From: Notospermus geniculatus
Lineage: Eukaryota > Nemertea > Pilidiophora > Heteronemertea > Lineidae
Length of the DNA stretch: 64,000 nt
Assembly (NCBI GenBank): GCA_002633025.1
Contig: NMRB01001592.1
Location: forward strand, 49,501-113,500
Direction: 5' to 3'
The notes below the pieces were generated by a model, which saw nothing but the letters and a program-made list of their open reading frames with translations, had not been told where the DNA came from and did no database searches. The stretch's first letter is position 1; each line of letters begins with the position of its first letter. Shown in pieces: positions 1-11,948 of this stretch. Position numbers and translations under genes: made by a program.

Positions 1-20
1 GTTTCCGGTTTTCTGTACAC

Positions 21-225
21 GGGAAATCTCCTAATTTCGACTGGGGCGCCATCTATGAATAGCCAAACTAACTACACATACCTTCTGCATAGGGCGTCAG
101 TGGTCGCCTACGGCAGTCTCAGGGGAATTTCTGTAATTTTGATTGGGGCGCCATCTATGAATAGCCAAACTAACTGGAGGATGCCTTCTGCATAGGGCGA
201 CGATGGTCGCCTACGGCAGGCGCCA
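21..225. repeat. Tandem repeat, two units of about 102 bp
   Basis: Two adjacent copies of a unit containing GGGGCGCCATCTATGAATAG (about 43 and 145) and ending with a CGCCTACGGCAG block. It lies in the presumed SIPA1L intron. Confidence 0.8.
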
Positions 226-879
226 GAGGGGGCGACGATCATCACCTACGGCAGTGAAAGGGTTAATAATGGTCAACACCGGTTTTGGGACTGACAGTCC
301 CCATTCTAACTTTTAAACATGCTAAAGATGAAGGCTACCATGAGCACAGCCCTTTTCTGCACTGACGACTGGTAGTAATGATCCCAAACTTGTCAACGTG
401 CTACAAGAGGGTAACTCACCATGACTAACACGATTGGAACATCATGTTTACTAATTGAGCCTTGCATTCCGTCATTTTATGGGAATCTTCCACTCCTGTT
501 ATCTCGTGATTAGCTCGCCGTTGCGTGATGGATTTTACGGCAATCGATGGCACATGACAGGATTCATCTTGTTTAAAAAGTTCGAACGAGGCAACCAATG
601 TTCGGCACACGAACCAATGTTAAAAAGATGGTACAACTTTTTCATGTGACAGCTGTTTCTTGGGAATTCTTACAAGACTAGTCACTTTTTCGGGAAATCT
701 GACTGCATAAAGAATTTTTGAGTAAAAGCAAAGAAATACGTGTTTCTGAGGTACATAGATGTGTACCGAAAATTGCGGGCCATGTGACGTGACGTCGTAG
801 TGCATCCAACACATGCTGATGCATTGCGACGTCACTGACGCCATGTAAACATGGTCCGCAATTTATGGTACATGACTAT

Positions 880-1445
880 GTAGTTTCCCATGCTGAATAC
901 AAATCTGCTGTTTGCCAAGCCAAAAAAATGCTTTATTAGGTCACTAATTAAGATTCTTAAAACCGTTCATTGAATCCCACTGCAGTATTTATAGAGACTA
1001 GTACGGGGTATTACAAATCCAAGTGTCCATATATACAGCTACTTTTTTCTCGTGGGTTTTTTGGACCCTATAATGTATCACCCTGGCACCTCTCGGTATA
1101 TTTTAAATATTGTATGCAATCGCTGTAACTTAGAAATGACTCAAATGTCAAATTTTGCCCCAAATCCATCAAAATCACCGAAAACGCCGTTTTTATAGTT
1201 TACTGGTATTCTAAAACAGGCCTATCGGACTGAGAAGTGGCATATTTCTATCTATTGTTAATACATTTATAGGGTCTAAAACGGACGAGGACAAAGTTAG
1301 CTGTATTTTTATATGGACACTTGAATTTGTAATCGTCTTCATAAATTTGCACTCATTGACTTTGACCTTAATTAGTGAATTAATTACAGGTAAAGCATTT
1401 TTGGCTTGGCAAACAGCAGATTAGTATTCAGCATGAAAAACTACC
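880..1445. repeat. Long foldback element (inverted repeat over its whole length)
   Basis: The left arm from 880 (TAGTTTCCCATGCTGAATAC) is the reverse complement of the right end at about 1445. Inner blocks also pair, for example 1011-1085 with 1258-1333. The element folds into an imperfect hairpin of nearly 280 bp and has no ORF. It is probably a non-autonomous DNA element. Confidence 0.8.
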
Positions 1446-1498
1446 CCAGAAACTCATATTTGTTTGGTTTTACTCAAAAATAGTGCCAATGGCACTGT

Positions 1499-2075
1499 GC
1501 CCGCTTGGCTTTTTAGCACAGTGGTGGAAAGAATAAGCCATACAAGCCATATTTGACCAAGCGTACATCAGATTTTGTGAGTTTGGTTTTGGCCTCCTGG
1601 TGGCAAAGTCAAGAATTAGATTTCACCAATACTTCGTCAGGATGTCACTACAACCTAGAGAGACAAGGAAAAATTTGATATTTTCGTTTTGGCCCCCTAG
1701 TGGCAAAGTCAAGAATCAGATTGCGCCAAAATTTCATGTGCACGTCACCACAAACTAGAGGTACATACATACAAAGTTTCATCATGATAGCTCAAGCCAT
1801 TCTCAAAATATAGGCCTTTGAATTTTTTCACAAAACGCCCCCTACTGGCCAAAGTAGGAATCGCATCGCACCCAAAATCGAACTTGACCTAGATTTTGTG
1901 GTCATACACACTCATATGCAATATGAAAATGATCCGTCAAAAACTGAAGGCACTATCCATCTGACAAGGGAAAAGTTTACGGACACACGCACGCACTAAC
2001 GCACGACAGACCACCACTAAATGCGCCAAGCACAGCATAAGCCCTTTTGGCCTATGGGCCAAGCGGGCTAAAAAT
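1499..2075. repeat. Element with terminal GCCCGCTTGGC repeats and internal degenerate tandem units
   Basis: GCCCGCTTGGC occurs at both ends in inverted orientation. Inside are at least three units marked by CCTGGTGGCAAAGTC-like text at about 1589, 1689 and 1837. The organisation is like the element at 56901-57965. No protein is encoded. Confidence 0.6.
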
Positions 2076-2186
2076 GCCTTATGCATCCTGAAGAGGCTGA
2101 TATTTTAGTTTTTGGACTAGTCTGTCCAAGTACATGTATGATGATTTGTAGCCATGGTCTGACAAACGTAGCAATTTTCAACTCAC

Positions 2187-2375
2187 CCCTTGTTCATCTA
2201 ACTTCATCAACTCTTCACAAGTCTTCGCACCACTCGTGGCAAGTCGTAAGCTAGCCAAACTAATCTCTGGAGTGATGTAATCCAAAATATCTTTGATCGG
2301 CAGACCTCTATTACTGCTGAGACGAGATGATGATGGAATGACATCCTCCAACACGCTCCCACGGATGGTTGAAAG
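2187..2375 (-). CDS. SIPA1L: SIPA1L coding exon 3 (start of RapGAP domain)
   Basis: TTTCAG acceptor and GGG|GTGAGT donor, exactly 63 codons, phase 0 at both ends. It encodes LSTIRGSVLEDVIPS through MKLDEQG, the segment that opens the RapGAP domain in SIPA1L1. I did not find the next exon in 1-2186. Confidence 0.93.
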
Positions 2376-5300
2376 CTGAAATTGAGTCGATTAGAGATCA
2401 GTTTGAGTTGCGAAACAAAAACACAAAAGATATACATTTTGTCAAAAATACTTTGACTTTATAAGTACCAGTTCATGTATGTTTATGAACATGGACCCAG
2501 ATCTCCAGTCTGAATGCCTGTTACAGACTTATACAATGAAATATATGGTCCACAGCGGGAAACATGACCATAAGGTGTTAACAGAGAGTGGCAACTCTTT
2601 CATCAAACGGGTGCTGAGAAATTCACCTCTAGGCGAAGAAATGCACGAATGCAGTTGAGATAACTGATCAATTTTCGCCTGATAGCAATGAAATGATCAA
2701 AATAGGACACAATTCATCACGAACATGGTGTTGATATCAAACCATTAGTTGTATAAATTTTCAGTTAATCATCAATTACTTCAGCTACCTCACCTATTGT
2801 GAGAGCTAATTCAATATATTGTTCTAGACCTATGGGGTGAGAGGTACTGATAACTTTGAAAAGCAGCCCAGTTGAATGGGTGCAAGGGTTGCTGTAGTCT
2901 CGCTTGGCCAGACGCTACGGGCTCACCCCTTCGGTAAATCACACTCAGCGTCTGGCTCTTTTAGAGATTAACAGTCGTGAAGACCGCGTGGTGGCAGCAC
3001 GGGTCCTTGGGTTTCCCAATCTCGTTCGCTTTCTGACAATATGGCGAGTGGTCCATGGTTGTCTGAGCGAACTATACCCCTGGGGACGAGGCTGGGTTTT
3101 TCCTGGAAGTAATTTCCGCGGCAATTATGAGTGAGAAAGCGTGGTGATTGGCTGGAGCCCAGTGGAGTGCCATCTAGTGGTGTTACCGGCTTTTGAGCCC
3201 CAAAAGTGCCAGTGTGTAGGAGACCGGGACGTCGGATACACACTGGGGCCGAGTGTAGGGTTGCTGTAATCATACTGTATCTATTGGGAGTGGTGATGGT
3301 TAGACTTAAGGCCCTGTCACACTTCTGCGTACCGGTATCCTAATTCCTCATGAGTTGCGTATTGACATTTTTTTCATAAGCAGTCGTACGCAAAATAGGC
3401 ACCTCATATGCATCTCAATTGTTTTGTGTAAGTTTTATGTTTCCGTACATAAAATTCCGTTTTTTACTTCAGATTTGTACAGTATTGCCCAGTGCATTTG
3501 TGCTGCAAAGTTCAAGTAAAAGCATTTACTGGTCTTTATTCATATGACCCAATATATCTGTATTTTGTAATGGCTTTATTTGCAGATACAACCACCCATA
3601 AAATTAAATGCAGAAGAACGACAGAGCATAGGTCTTACTTCTCCAGCTGTTTCTTGTGCACCCCTCTCTCACTTCCTTACCTCACTTGTACGGACAATAA
3701 TCCTATACATAAACGTCAGGTTTTCACCTGGCTTGTTTGCCCCCTTGTCCCCATCCTCTAACTTTCCACGATAAATGCTGATTGCCACTGGTCCCAGGTT
3801 TTCATCGTTACCAAAATAGTTCTGGTGATCTGAAAAATAAGGTGACAAATTTTTAGCGAGTGAGGGTACAGCTCACAGTGTTCTCCATGTTTTTTTTTAA
3901 TCAGGGGGCGTCCAGGAATATGTAATGTAATGTTGCCAACTTGTTTTGCCAATGCAGTGATCGCGCTATACTACCACTACCAGTAATTGAAAAAGATAAT
4001 GTTTCTTTGGAAAAAGTGGAAATATCTGGCTTTAGGCCACATAAAAAAAATCTTTAGTTTAGCATCAGTCAAACTTGTAAAAAGTGAGGAGGGAGGAGGG
4101 TTTCTTTTTTTGTTTTTTTTAATACTGAAATGGACTGTGATCATCGAAAGAGAGCTTGGAAGCATTGCTCCATTTACCATACAATAGACAAATCCTTAGT
4201 ATTAACTCGAAAAAGGTTTTTATTCAAAAAAACTACATATTTGAGTCACCCTGGAAAAGGCATGTGTAGACAAGAAACCACACTTTTGACAGAGAACATT
4301 ATAAATAATGTGAGAAAAAAATTTTTTTTGAGGCGGCGAGAAAATTCGAGGCGGGCGCTGATGCTAAACTAAATATTTTTTTTATGTGGCCTTAGATGCA
4401 AAATAAGGGCAATACACATGTGTATGAACATTCCCAGGGTTGGAAATTGAATTTTATAAAAATATTTTTTCATTACTCTTCATTCCACATCCAATTGGCA
4501 CGAGGTCTATGGCCGATATCTCCGCAACGGCTGGGTCAAAATTGACACCATACATCAATCAATTTGTCTTTTTTGCCGCTACAGGCATCATCACTGTCAT
4601 TTTCCCCACAAACGTGACAGAAAAAGTTCTTTCACCAATCACAGTTCGTGTTTACGGCCGAAATGGCAGCCATTTTGAAATGACACAATGCATCGCGCAC
4701 GTGTAAACTGCACTGAACACCATGGCGAAATGAAATGGGTTTTGAGAAAGGGATCTGTTATGTCGGCCTTATGCGAAAAATGAAGATAGCAGAAAGATAC
4801 CGACAAGAAAGACAAGTCAATTGATGTCTATGGTATGTCAAATTTGACCCAGCCGTTGCGGAGATATTGGCTGAAAACCTCGCGCCAATCAGATGTGCAA
4901 TGAAGTGTAGGGCACTCCATCCCCCTGCTTAAATGGGCTGGTGAGAACAGGGCTTCATGTTACAAAAAGAATGTTATGAATTCATGGCATGCACAGCCGT
5001 AAGTGTATTAATCCATTTTACATTTTTTACGACGACGGGAAGCCACATATATTCTACTGATGAGCATTTGTCTTTTTTTCCCCGACCAGTTTTTAAATTA
5101 GTGAAGCCATTCTGGGTAAGAAACTAATCATGTGGGAGAATTCCCACAGACAAAAATGCTAGACAGAAAGAAGTGCACTTTTTTCAAATATTGAGTCAAG
5201 AGCCACAAGTTCTACATGTAACTTGGCCCACAATGGGGACGATAGCCGACTTCGGTGTCACTAGTGGTTAAAACTACTGAAATGAAACTGACATCCCGGT

Positions 5301-8300
5301 CCTGATCAATTTCCCACACAAAAGGCGTCCATTGTATTAGGACTGGGTTTCGGTGTGCTGCCCTCTGTCGAGCTAGGATCCCATTGGCTCTTTGGACAGT
5401 ATTGGGTGAATTTGTATACATACAAAAAATAATGTATAAAATGTAGGACTACGAGGAAACGAGAACCCTGGAGGAAACAGCAGCCATCAGAGAGAGTTGC
5501 CCTCTCATCGTCATACCAACCAGGTCATGCCGGGGAGCGAACTCAACACCTCAGAGGTGATAGGCACGAGAAGTACCACTGCATCCAAAAACTTCCGGGG
5601 TAGTGTGTCAAATGCAAGTATGTAAATCCAACCCTCCTGTTGTGATTGAAAACAAGTGTAGATGGCAGCACTGATGGTAAGCCTGCTCCGACTTTGTCTG
5701 ATAGGCCTAGTTCAATAGACGATATCAGTCCAAAAGAGTGCAGCACCTGACGGGGTAGCGTCATGACGTCCTGCACGTCATTTCATGACGTCTTGACGTG
5801 AGACGTAAAAATATAAAATTGTTTCCAAAATCAGTCGCTGAAACAACCTGATTTTTTTCGAGTCATGTCATGGCATTCAGAACTGATGACGTGCGGGACG
5901 TCATGGCATCCGCCTTGTTCCGCCAGGTGCCGCACTATTTTGGAGTTCGAGTGATAGAATCTATTGGAACCCGAGGGTTGATTGGATCTGTCTGACTGGC
6001 AATCGAACTCCACAGAACTCGGGGGTAACCACCTGCGTGATGTCATATTTGACCTATTTATTTTGAGTCGAGTCGAGTCGTACCCTCAGTGATTTGAGGG
6101 TTGAACCCGACTGTACCATGTGACAAGATGGCGGCGATGAAAATGTATGGAGGAATTTCACTTTTCTTTTCCCCATTTTCTCATAATCCGGTGCATTTGA
6201 AGCAATGACACGTCCATCATGTCCATGCCGTCATTCACGCCCCAAGTTCCCAGAGGTTAAAATCATGTCCTCGTCACAGTTGCTTTTAATGTAAAGTCAA
6301 TACACTTGATATTCTTTCGAGGGCCAACATTTTGTATGCTTGGGAAATCTAGGCCTAGTCAAGGCACTTTCCACACAGCGTGGACATGTTTGAGTATTCA
6401 CCCACTAAATGGATCAATGAAATCAGTCCCTGGAATAATTCCAAATCAAATTCTCTAGATCATAAAAGATAGCAGAGTAGGCCCAGACCTAATTCACATT
6501 TAACATTCAGTTTTAAAACTGATAATGCACAGCAGTAGGACATGGTAACATTACCACCCAGGTAGAAAGGCTATTGCCAAAAATAATACAAGCGCGGAGT
6601 TCTGCATTTGTACAAAGGAAATTTCAAATTATAAGAAAAACCCGCAAATTCATTTTAAAAGATCCACAGATATTGATATTGTTTGCATCAACAAGTGAAA
6701 TGGTTGTCAGAATGTATCACAATCGAAACATCGGTGCTTGTCACCTTTGACAGTGAGGGTTTCATCCCCAGTTGGGCCCTGTGACAGATGGACTCTCACC
6801 AACATTGCGGGTTTTCCAGTTTCCTCCTGCTGTACATAAAATTCACCCTGCTGTACATAAAATTCACCCTGCTGTACATAAGATTCACCCTGCTGTACAT
6901 AAAATTCACCCTGCTATACATAAAATTCACGCTGCTGTACATAAGATTCACCCGTGGCATCAACTCTTAGTCCTAATTCAGAGAAACTGATTCGATCAAC
7001 TTCTTTGCAGAATTATTTGCACAACCCAAGATAGAAACCATTTTTTTCTGTGTTAAAATGAAATTTTTATGGCCCAGGTGGCTACAGTTATAATGTGTAG
7101 GATCTGCAAGTAATTGATGTCTGACGGCTACAGACTGCGAGGCAAATTATCCATTCAATACAATTCAGTTTTATTGATTTTGATTTCAGGTCTAATAAAC
7201 TCCACGGTAAGTCAATGATATGTAATCGTTTCTGTGTTGGCAATTCCTCGCAACACTCAGCCATGTCAGCTGGTGATAATTATGAAAATGCCGAGGCGAC
7301 TTCGCAATCTGAGCAAAACAGTCAATATCTCGTAACCCCAGGCAAACAAAACAGAATACGACTTAATAGAAATCTATTTCCTCCACAGATTCAATCACCT
7401 ATGGAACATTTTTTCAATTACCCTGATTTTCAAAACGAGCTTTTCTAGATTTCAGTTCAGTTCAGGGGGAAGTTTTTTCAGCTCTGGTTCACCTGTCCAG
7501 CTTTTCGGCAGTTCATCACATTTTTAAATGTGATGAACTGAAGTATTGATGAACTGAAATACATGTGATGAAGCATGTGATGAACTGAAAGCTGAAGCAT
7601 GTGATGAACTGAAATATTGAAATTGAAGGGAGTTATTCATCGCACTCCTGACATTGCCTCGGAGTGTGAATAGCTCCCCTCGACTGTTTAGCACTATAAT
7701 TCATCTTGATTGCCAGTGGGACATGAAAAACTAAACGCTGTTGAACATGGACTTAGGCTGTTCGAATCTGGTGTTTCATCGGCCATTACTGCACGGGATG
7801 CTGTGTATTGTAAAGTGAGCTCTGATTGGTTGAAGGCCAGAGAGGTGACTGGCAAGCTGTCCAATCACAGCGCTTGTTTCAAACACTAACAGAGTTGATT
7901 GACGGGGCTGTGCTGCTCATTCAGGGCGAATTCGATTGTGACCAAGGGTAGAGTACATGTAATAAGAGCAGTGCGTGCCATGACGTCAGTCCTTTGGCGA
8001 ATGCAAGGAGTGCGATCATCAGCAATCCCAGATTTTTTAAAGGGGCGCAGCGCGATCGCGCCCCTTAAATGTTATGCACTGTTTCGGTGTGTTCTCTACC
8101 TTTATAGCAACATCAAAACTTCTTTAGTGGGCCTTATTTGTGTGGCAGTCTAGGAAAACCCGTCGGATGTCGCATTTGAGGAAAGTGTTAATGGCCTTGG
8201 TGAACCCGCACATTTCAATAGCCGAAACCTACCACGTAACAGGTGAACAATAGCAGTTCAATGCACAGGCAATCTAACAACCCTTGTTGATCACTCAGCG

Positions 8301-9855
8301 ATTCCGACGGGTTATCCCAGACGGTCACACATTTAGTATACTCACCATATTGGAAGAAATAATTCCTATAATAGAATGCCCCCTGATCCACATATTCTAT
8401 GATATATCCTTTGTGAATAATGAGCGGGTTTTCACTAAATCCATCTGCGTTCATAGAAGAATCTAAAATTGCCACACCGTTGCACAAAGACGACCGAATG
8501 GTCTGATCACAGACGTTTTTATTCCCTAAAAGTTGTTGCATGCGCCGGGCAGCCGATGTCCGTGTGAGACTTATAGTCCGTTCTTCCTCACCGCCGAGTT
8601 CATTCCGAAAGAACGGACAGGACAGAACGAGATCGTTACTTTTCCCATCTCCGTTGTCGTCACCGATTGAATCGCTGTCGGTGTCGTGTCCAACCGCGTA
8701 ATTTGCCGATGCAGCCGAAGCACCAGTTGCTGTATTCCTACGCTTATTCAAGAGATTTCGATTCTTAATCTGTTCTAAAAGATTCAAACCGATGCTCTGA
8801 CAGTCGTAATGTACAAAAGTTTTCCGCCGCTGCCGTTCATCCACCTCATCAGAATTATCAGCACCTTTACTCCCTGCTTCCGATGAGCCATCACTCTTCG
8901 CACCACGAAGTTTACGAAAGAGCGCAGGGCCATCCTTTTTCGACTTGTCCTTCATTTTGGAAAATTTGGCCTTCGTTTTTGGACTGGTCATTCCGTCTGT
9001 GTTATCCTGCTCGGCGACAGCAGCAACGTTATTCATTTTCACACTTGTTATGTTCACACCAGTGGTCTCAGTCGATTTCACAGCGTCAATTTTCCCGCCC
9101 AAAAGCTGGTGAATTTTTGGCGGGGCAGGACTCCTCTGATCCAAGTTATCGTTCTTGTAATTTTTCAACATTGAAAAGAAACTGTTCTCTGGATTACTCT
9201 GGCCGAGAAGATCCAGCGACGAGGTGCTGCCGTAATCCCGACGGAGGCCAACTTTGCTGAGTTTTCCAGGACTGGGTGCTACACTAGCTGACGCTCCATC
9301 AACCTGATCAATATCAAGGCTACTGTTACTCCGATACAGATTACCTTTCTCCGGTGATTTTTTATGCCATTTTGGATACTTTTGTTGACTAGGCTTTGGC
9401 ACAGAGTTTTGCGCAGGTACAGAACTTGCTAAAATCTTTGGCTCAGGTTGTTGCGTATTACTTCGACTGTATGGAATTCCACCGACAGCACTTGGCGACA
9501 TCACAGTCTTCCAATTTGTGTTAGCCAAAGGGACCTGCTTCCTCTCTGCGTAAGAATTCCTCGACTCACCGCTCTGTCCATGCCCTTTTAACTTCACACG
9601 GTAATAACTGTCAGTGGCACCTTCTCTGCCTGGGGCACTGCTTCCATCAGAAAGGTACCCCTCGGCAGAAGTTGCATCGGAAAATCGCTTGTAATTATCA
9701 GGGTTCCGGTGCATTTTTTGGTAATATTCGACAGCCTGTATAGCACGCTGCCTCACTTTATCGCCGTACTGAGCATTATGACCCGGCGACGAGTGACCAA
9801 TCACGAGGTTATGACTCGCACGCTGGGGAGAATTCCGCACGAAACGTCCCTCCAT
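2187..9855 (-). CDS. SIPA1L: SIPA1L-type RapGAP, 5' part of spliced gene (runs off left edge)
   Basis: Signal-induced proliferation-associated 1-like protein, a Rap GTPase-activating protein that in vertebrates acts at synapses and junctions. Three exons join in frame: 9855-8346 (503 codons plus 1 nt), 3829-3681 (149 nt) and 2375-2187 (63 codons). Recognisable family blocks, in order: DYGSTSSLDLL, FRKLRGAKSDG, KRRNTATGASAAS, SNDLVLSCPFFRNELGGE, VDQGAFYYRNYFFQY, then HQNYFGNDENLGPVAISI, YRIIVRTSE, IRGSVLEDVIP and EELMKLDEQG. These follow SIPA1L1-3 up to the start of the RapGAP domain. The catalytic part of RapGAP, the PDZ domain and the coiled coil must lie beyond the left edge. The ATG at 9855 is the first in frame, but a further upstream exon cannot be excluded. 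Vertebrates have three paralogues; a single ancestral SIPA1L is inferred here. Gene identity is very secure. Confidence 0.93.
2376..3680. other. SIPA1L intron
   Basis: No coding signal seen. It contains a short foldback around 2895-2960 (CCAGACGCT paired with AGCGTCTGG) and a block at 3055-3105 (ACCCCTGGGGACGAGG) also found near 55600, both remnants of dispersed elements. Confidence 0.6.
3681..3829 (-). CDS. SIPA1L: SIPA1L coding exon 2
   Basis: TTTCAG acceptor just right of 3829 and GTAAGG donor left of 3681. With the G carried from exon 1 it encodes 50 codons, beginning DHQNYFGNDENLGPV and ending IIVRTSE. It is not a long ORF, so it was found by family homology and splice phase. Confidence 0.93.
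5257..5387 (+). repeat. Dispersed repeat family A, copy 1
   Basis: About 130 bp from CACTAGTGGTTAAAACTA to a GGATCCCATTGG-type end, with GTGTGCTGCCCTCTGTCG in the middle. Near-identical copies occur at 10778-10912, 10999-11127 and 59109-59244. No coding potential. Confidence 0.85.
5446..5583 (-). repeat. tRNA-derived SINE family 1, degenerate copy
   Basis: On the minus strand this matches the SINE at 27240: a degenerate tRNA-like head with B-box remnant, then a tail with the reverse complement of GAGGAAACAGCAGCC. Strongly decayed. Confidence 0.5.
5713..5965. repeat. Foldback element family B with CRE-like half-sites, copy 1
   Basis: Ends are inverted repeats of AATAGAC..CCAAAAGAGTGCAGCACCTG. 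The interior is dense in TGACG/CGTCA. A second copy is at 34177-34416 in a SEL1L intron. No ORF, so a non-autonomous MITE-like element. Confidence 0.85.
6827..6952 (+). repeat. 21-bp minisatellite, six units
   Basis: Six tandem copies of CCTGCTGTACATAAAATTCAC with one or two changes per unit. Because 21 is divisible by 3, several frames stay open through it; those ORFs are not genes. Confidence 0.95.
7215..7448 (+). CDS. Small ORF of unknown status
   Basis: A 77-codon frame, Gln/Asn/Ser-rich, ending FFNYPDFQNELF then stop. A short TTTCAG...GTAAGTC exon-like unit lies just upstream (about 7185-7205). It resembles no family I know and lies inside a SIPA1L intron on the opposite strand. It may be chance or the last exon of a small nested gene. 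Confidence 0.15.
   Translation: MICNRFCVGNSSQHSAMSAGDNYENAEATSQSEQNSQYLVTPGKQNRIRLNRNLFPPQIQSPMEHFFNYPDFQNELF
8346..9855 (-). CDS. SIPA1L: SIPA1L coding exon 1 (N-terminal region)
   Basis: Starts at an ATG and ends at a GTGAGT donor (intron begins 8345), phase 1. The open frame runs on to 8215, but that tail is intronic. The exon is Ser/Lys-rich and largely disordered, with the conserved SIPA1L motifs listed for the gene in its last 350 codons. Confidence 0.92.
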
Positions 9856-10613
9856 CTTGTATCATTCTATCGTCCACAAACACACTAACCAACAAAACAA
9901 TCACAGGACATAAACACTTATAATGAGACACGTGCCTATAGCTCATGCCTTTAATACCCAATTAACACATAAACTGCTGGACAAACTATCACCAAGCTTG
10001 CTCTACCGCCAAGCCGATCCATCAAGAAATGTGTTATATCCAAGTTATCCCATCTTTCTATCAGTTCCAATGGTGAGAAATCAGTCAAGGCAATTAAGCT
10101 TAGAAGGAGACCCCATTAGATTAGGCTGGCATATTCCCGATACTCTCCATGGTTGGACCTGATGAAAAGTGTCATATCCTAAGATCCGTCCAAAGAATCT
10201 ATCCACCCTGAATCCATTGACGGGATCCTCCGAGGAAATAACCTCCCGATGAATACGTCAGTGTATTCCTTTGGCCGAGCACGTCAAACGCTCGAGACTG
10301 AATGTCAGACGTTCAGCCAGGAAGCAGCGGCGGGGAATTGGCTTGTATTCATGTCAAATTAATCCTGACGTGTTGGTATGCAAGAAAGGCAAGTTATCGT
10401 ATGCAATCTCGGAGTGTGCAGCTCAATATCGAGTCTGATGGGGGCAGGAACGTGATACCACCTGCTTGGTCATCATTTCAATCGGTTCATTTTCTTCTCT
10501 GACAAATCTTCTCTTGTCGGTTCACTGGCAGCTGAAATGAGAAGTAAAAAGAATTAACAAGAACCTCAACCTAATGGCAATGGGGATCCTAGCCCACTGC
10601 CTGTCACTAGTCG

Positions 10614-10777
10614 GGCGCGGATCCAAGAGGGGCGCACGCCCCCCTTTTGGCTGACAAATCTGTAAAATTGACCATGAAATTCTGAAATTTGGAGCAAATC
10701 ATTGAAATTCACTGCAGATTTCAATGTTTCTGGTACAGTGCGCCCCCCTCTTTTCCGAAATCGTGGATCCGCCCCTG
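10614..10777 (+). repeat. Dispersed repeat family C, copy 1
   Basis: Bounded by inverted GCGGATCCA and TGGATCCGCCCCTG. The centre reads TTTGGAGCAAATCATTGAAA followed by ATTTCAATGTTTCT. Other copies at 42044-42180, 50001-50154 and 62356-62556. No ORF. Confidence 0.85.
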
Positions 10778-10912
10778 CTAGTGGTTAAAACTATTGAAAT
10801 GAAACTGACATCCCAGTCCTGATAAATTTCCCACACAAAAGGCGTCCATTGTATACATGTAGGACCTGGATTCGGTGTGCTGCCCTCTATCGTGTAGCTA
10901 GGATCCCCATTG
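10778..10912 (+). repeat. Dispersed repeat family A, copy 2
   Basis: Same unit as 5257-5387, directly abutting the family C copy on its left. Confidence 0.85.
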
Positions 10913-10998
10913 TTGACAGGCGTAATGTGCAGCGGAACGTCCCTCTGCCAAGAAGACACCTCTCAATGAGGAACCTACTACCGGTACTTCAATAGGTG

Positions 10999-11127
10999 TC
11001 ACTAGTGGTTAAACCTATTGAATTGAAAGGAATATTCAGCTCCTGATCAATTTCCAACAAAAGGCATCCATTGTATAGGCCCTGATTACTGTGTACTGCC
11101 CTCCTCCATAGTTAGGATCCCCATTAA
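10999..11127 (+). repeat. Dispersed repeat family A, copy 3
   Basis: Second copy within 250 bp, more diverged (AAACCTATTGAATTGAAAGG near the start). The clustering suggests local duplication or targeted insertion. Confidence 0.8.
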
Positions 11128-11610
11128 GGATGGCATTTGTCAGTCCCAAAGTTGTCCTTGATAGAGGGGTTACACTTGCATGTTCACTTTCGGCAGTAAT
11201 GTCTGTGAAGGCAACATGGTAAAAAACTAAGGAGAAAGCTACACTGTGCCACTGAACATTTTTTCATCTCTCCCTTCAAGTGCAGCAAATTCAAGTCATG
11301 GCGCGACCCCAGTCAGACAAAGGTATTTAGGCCTACTTGTAACAGCATGAGCATGGTACATGTATGCTCTTTCACACATAAATAGAATCGATTTGTCAGT
11401 CTTTGCGTGAAGACAGCAGATTGCCGCTTTTGTAGAACACTGTCACGCAAAGTTTCAATCAGCTGAGTACTAGACCAACAAACATGTACGTATGTATTAC
11501 TGATTTCTCCAAGGGCAAAGAGATTGCAGGATGTGGCCCCAAAGGACTCATATTCTTCTGAAAAGTATTCCAGAAAATGTGATTTGAAAGAGGAGAGAAG
11601 TTGACGGATC

Positions 11611-11948
11611 TATAGAGGTTCTTCACGTGACGTCACATTTCCATGACGACACGAAGCTGCCATATTGGCCGTCAAAATGTCAAGCGACGTCGCGGCATGA
11701 ACAAAGCGTCAACGCACAATCATCATGATCATGACGTAAAAATGTCATCCCCATTGCCCATCTCCTATAGAGGTTTCCCATGTGACGTCATAAAGGCCAT
11801 GTCGGCCGTCAAATTGACCACGTGTTTCGTGTGCTGTCTCGTCACGTCAGGCGTAACGTCAATCCTTGTGTAGCACCCTATTGACGCCAGTTTGCGTCAT
11901 TTTGACGGCCAGTCACATGATTTGATGACGTCAGTGGGATTCCTCTAT
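11611..11948. repeat. Foldback element with TATAGAGG ends
   Basis: Left end TATAGAGGTTCTTCACGTGACG, internal repeat TATAGAGGTTTCCCATGTGACG at 11767, and an inverted right end CCTCTATA at 11948. Several TGACGTCA-like words inside. No ORF. Confidence 0.65.

Larger units (their letters stand above)
3830..8345. other. Large SIPA1L intron rich in dispersed repeats
   Basis: Between two well-supported SIPA1L exons. It holds the repeats listed separately (5257-5387, 5446-5583, 5713-5965, 6827-6952) and a small uncertain plus-strand ORF near 7215. Otherwise AT-rich with no exon I recognise. Confidence 0.7.

Noticed and set aside
6772-6990. Repetitive protein-coding ORF (HKIHPAV repeats)
   Set aside because: Explained by the 21-bp minisatellite, which keeps several frames open at once.
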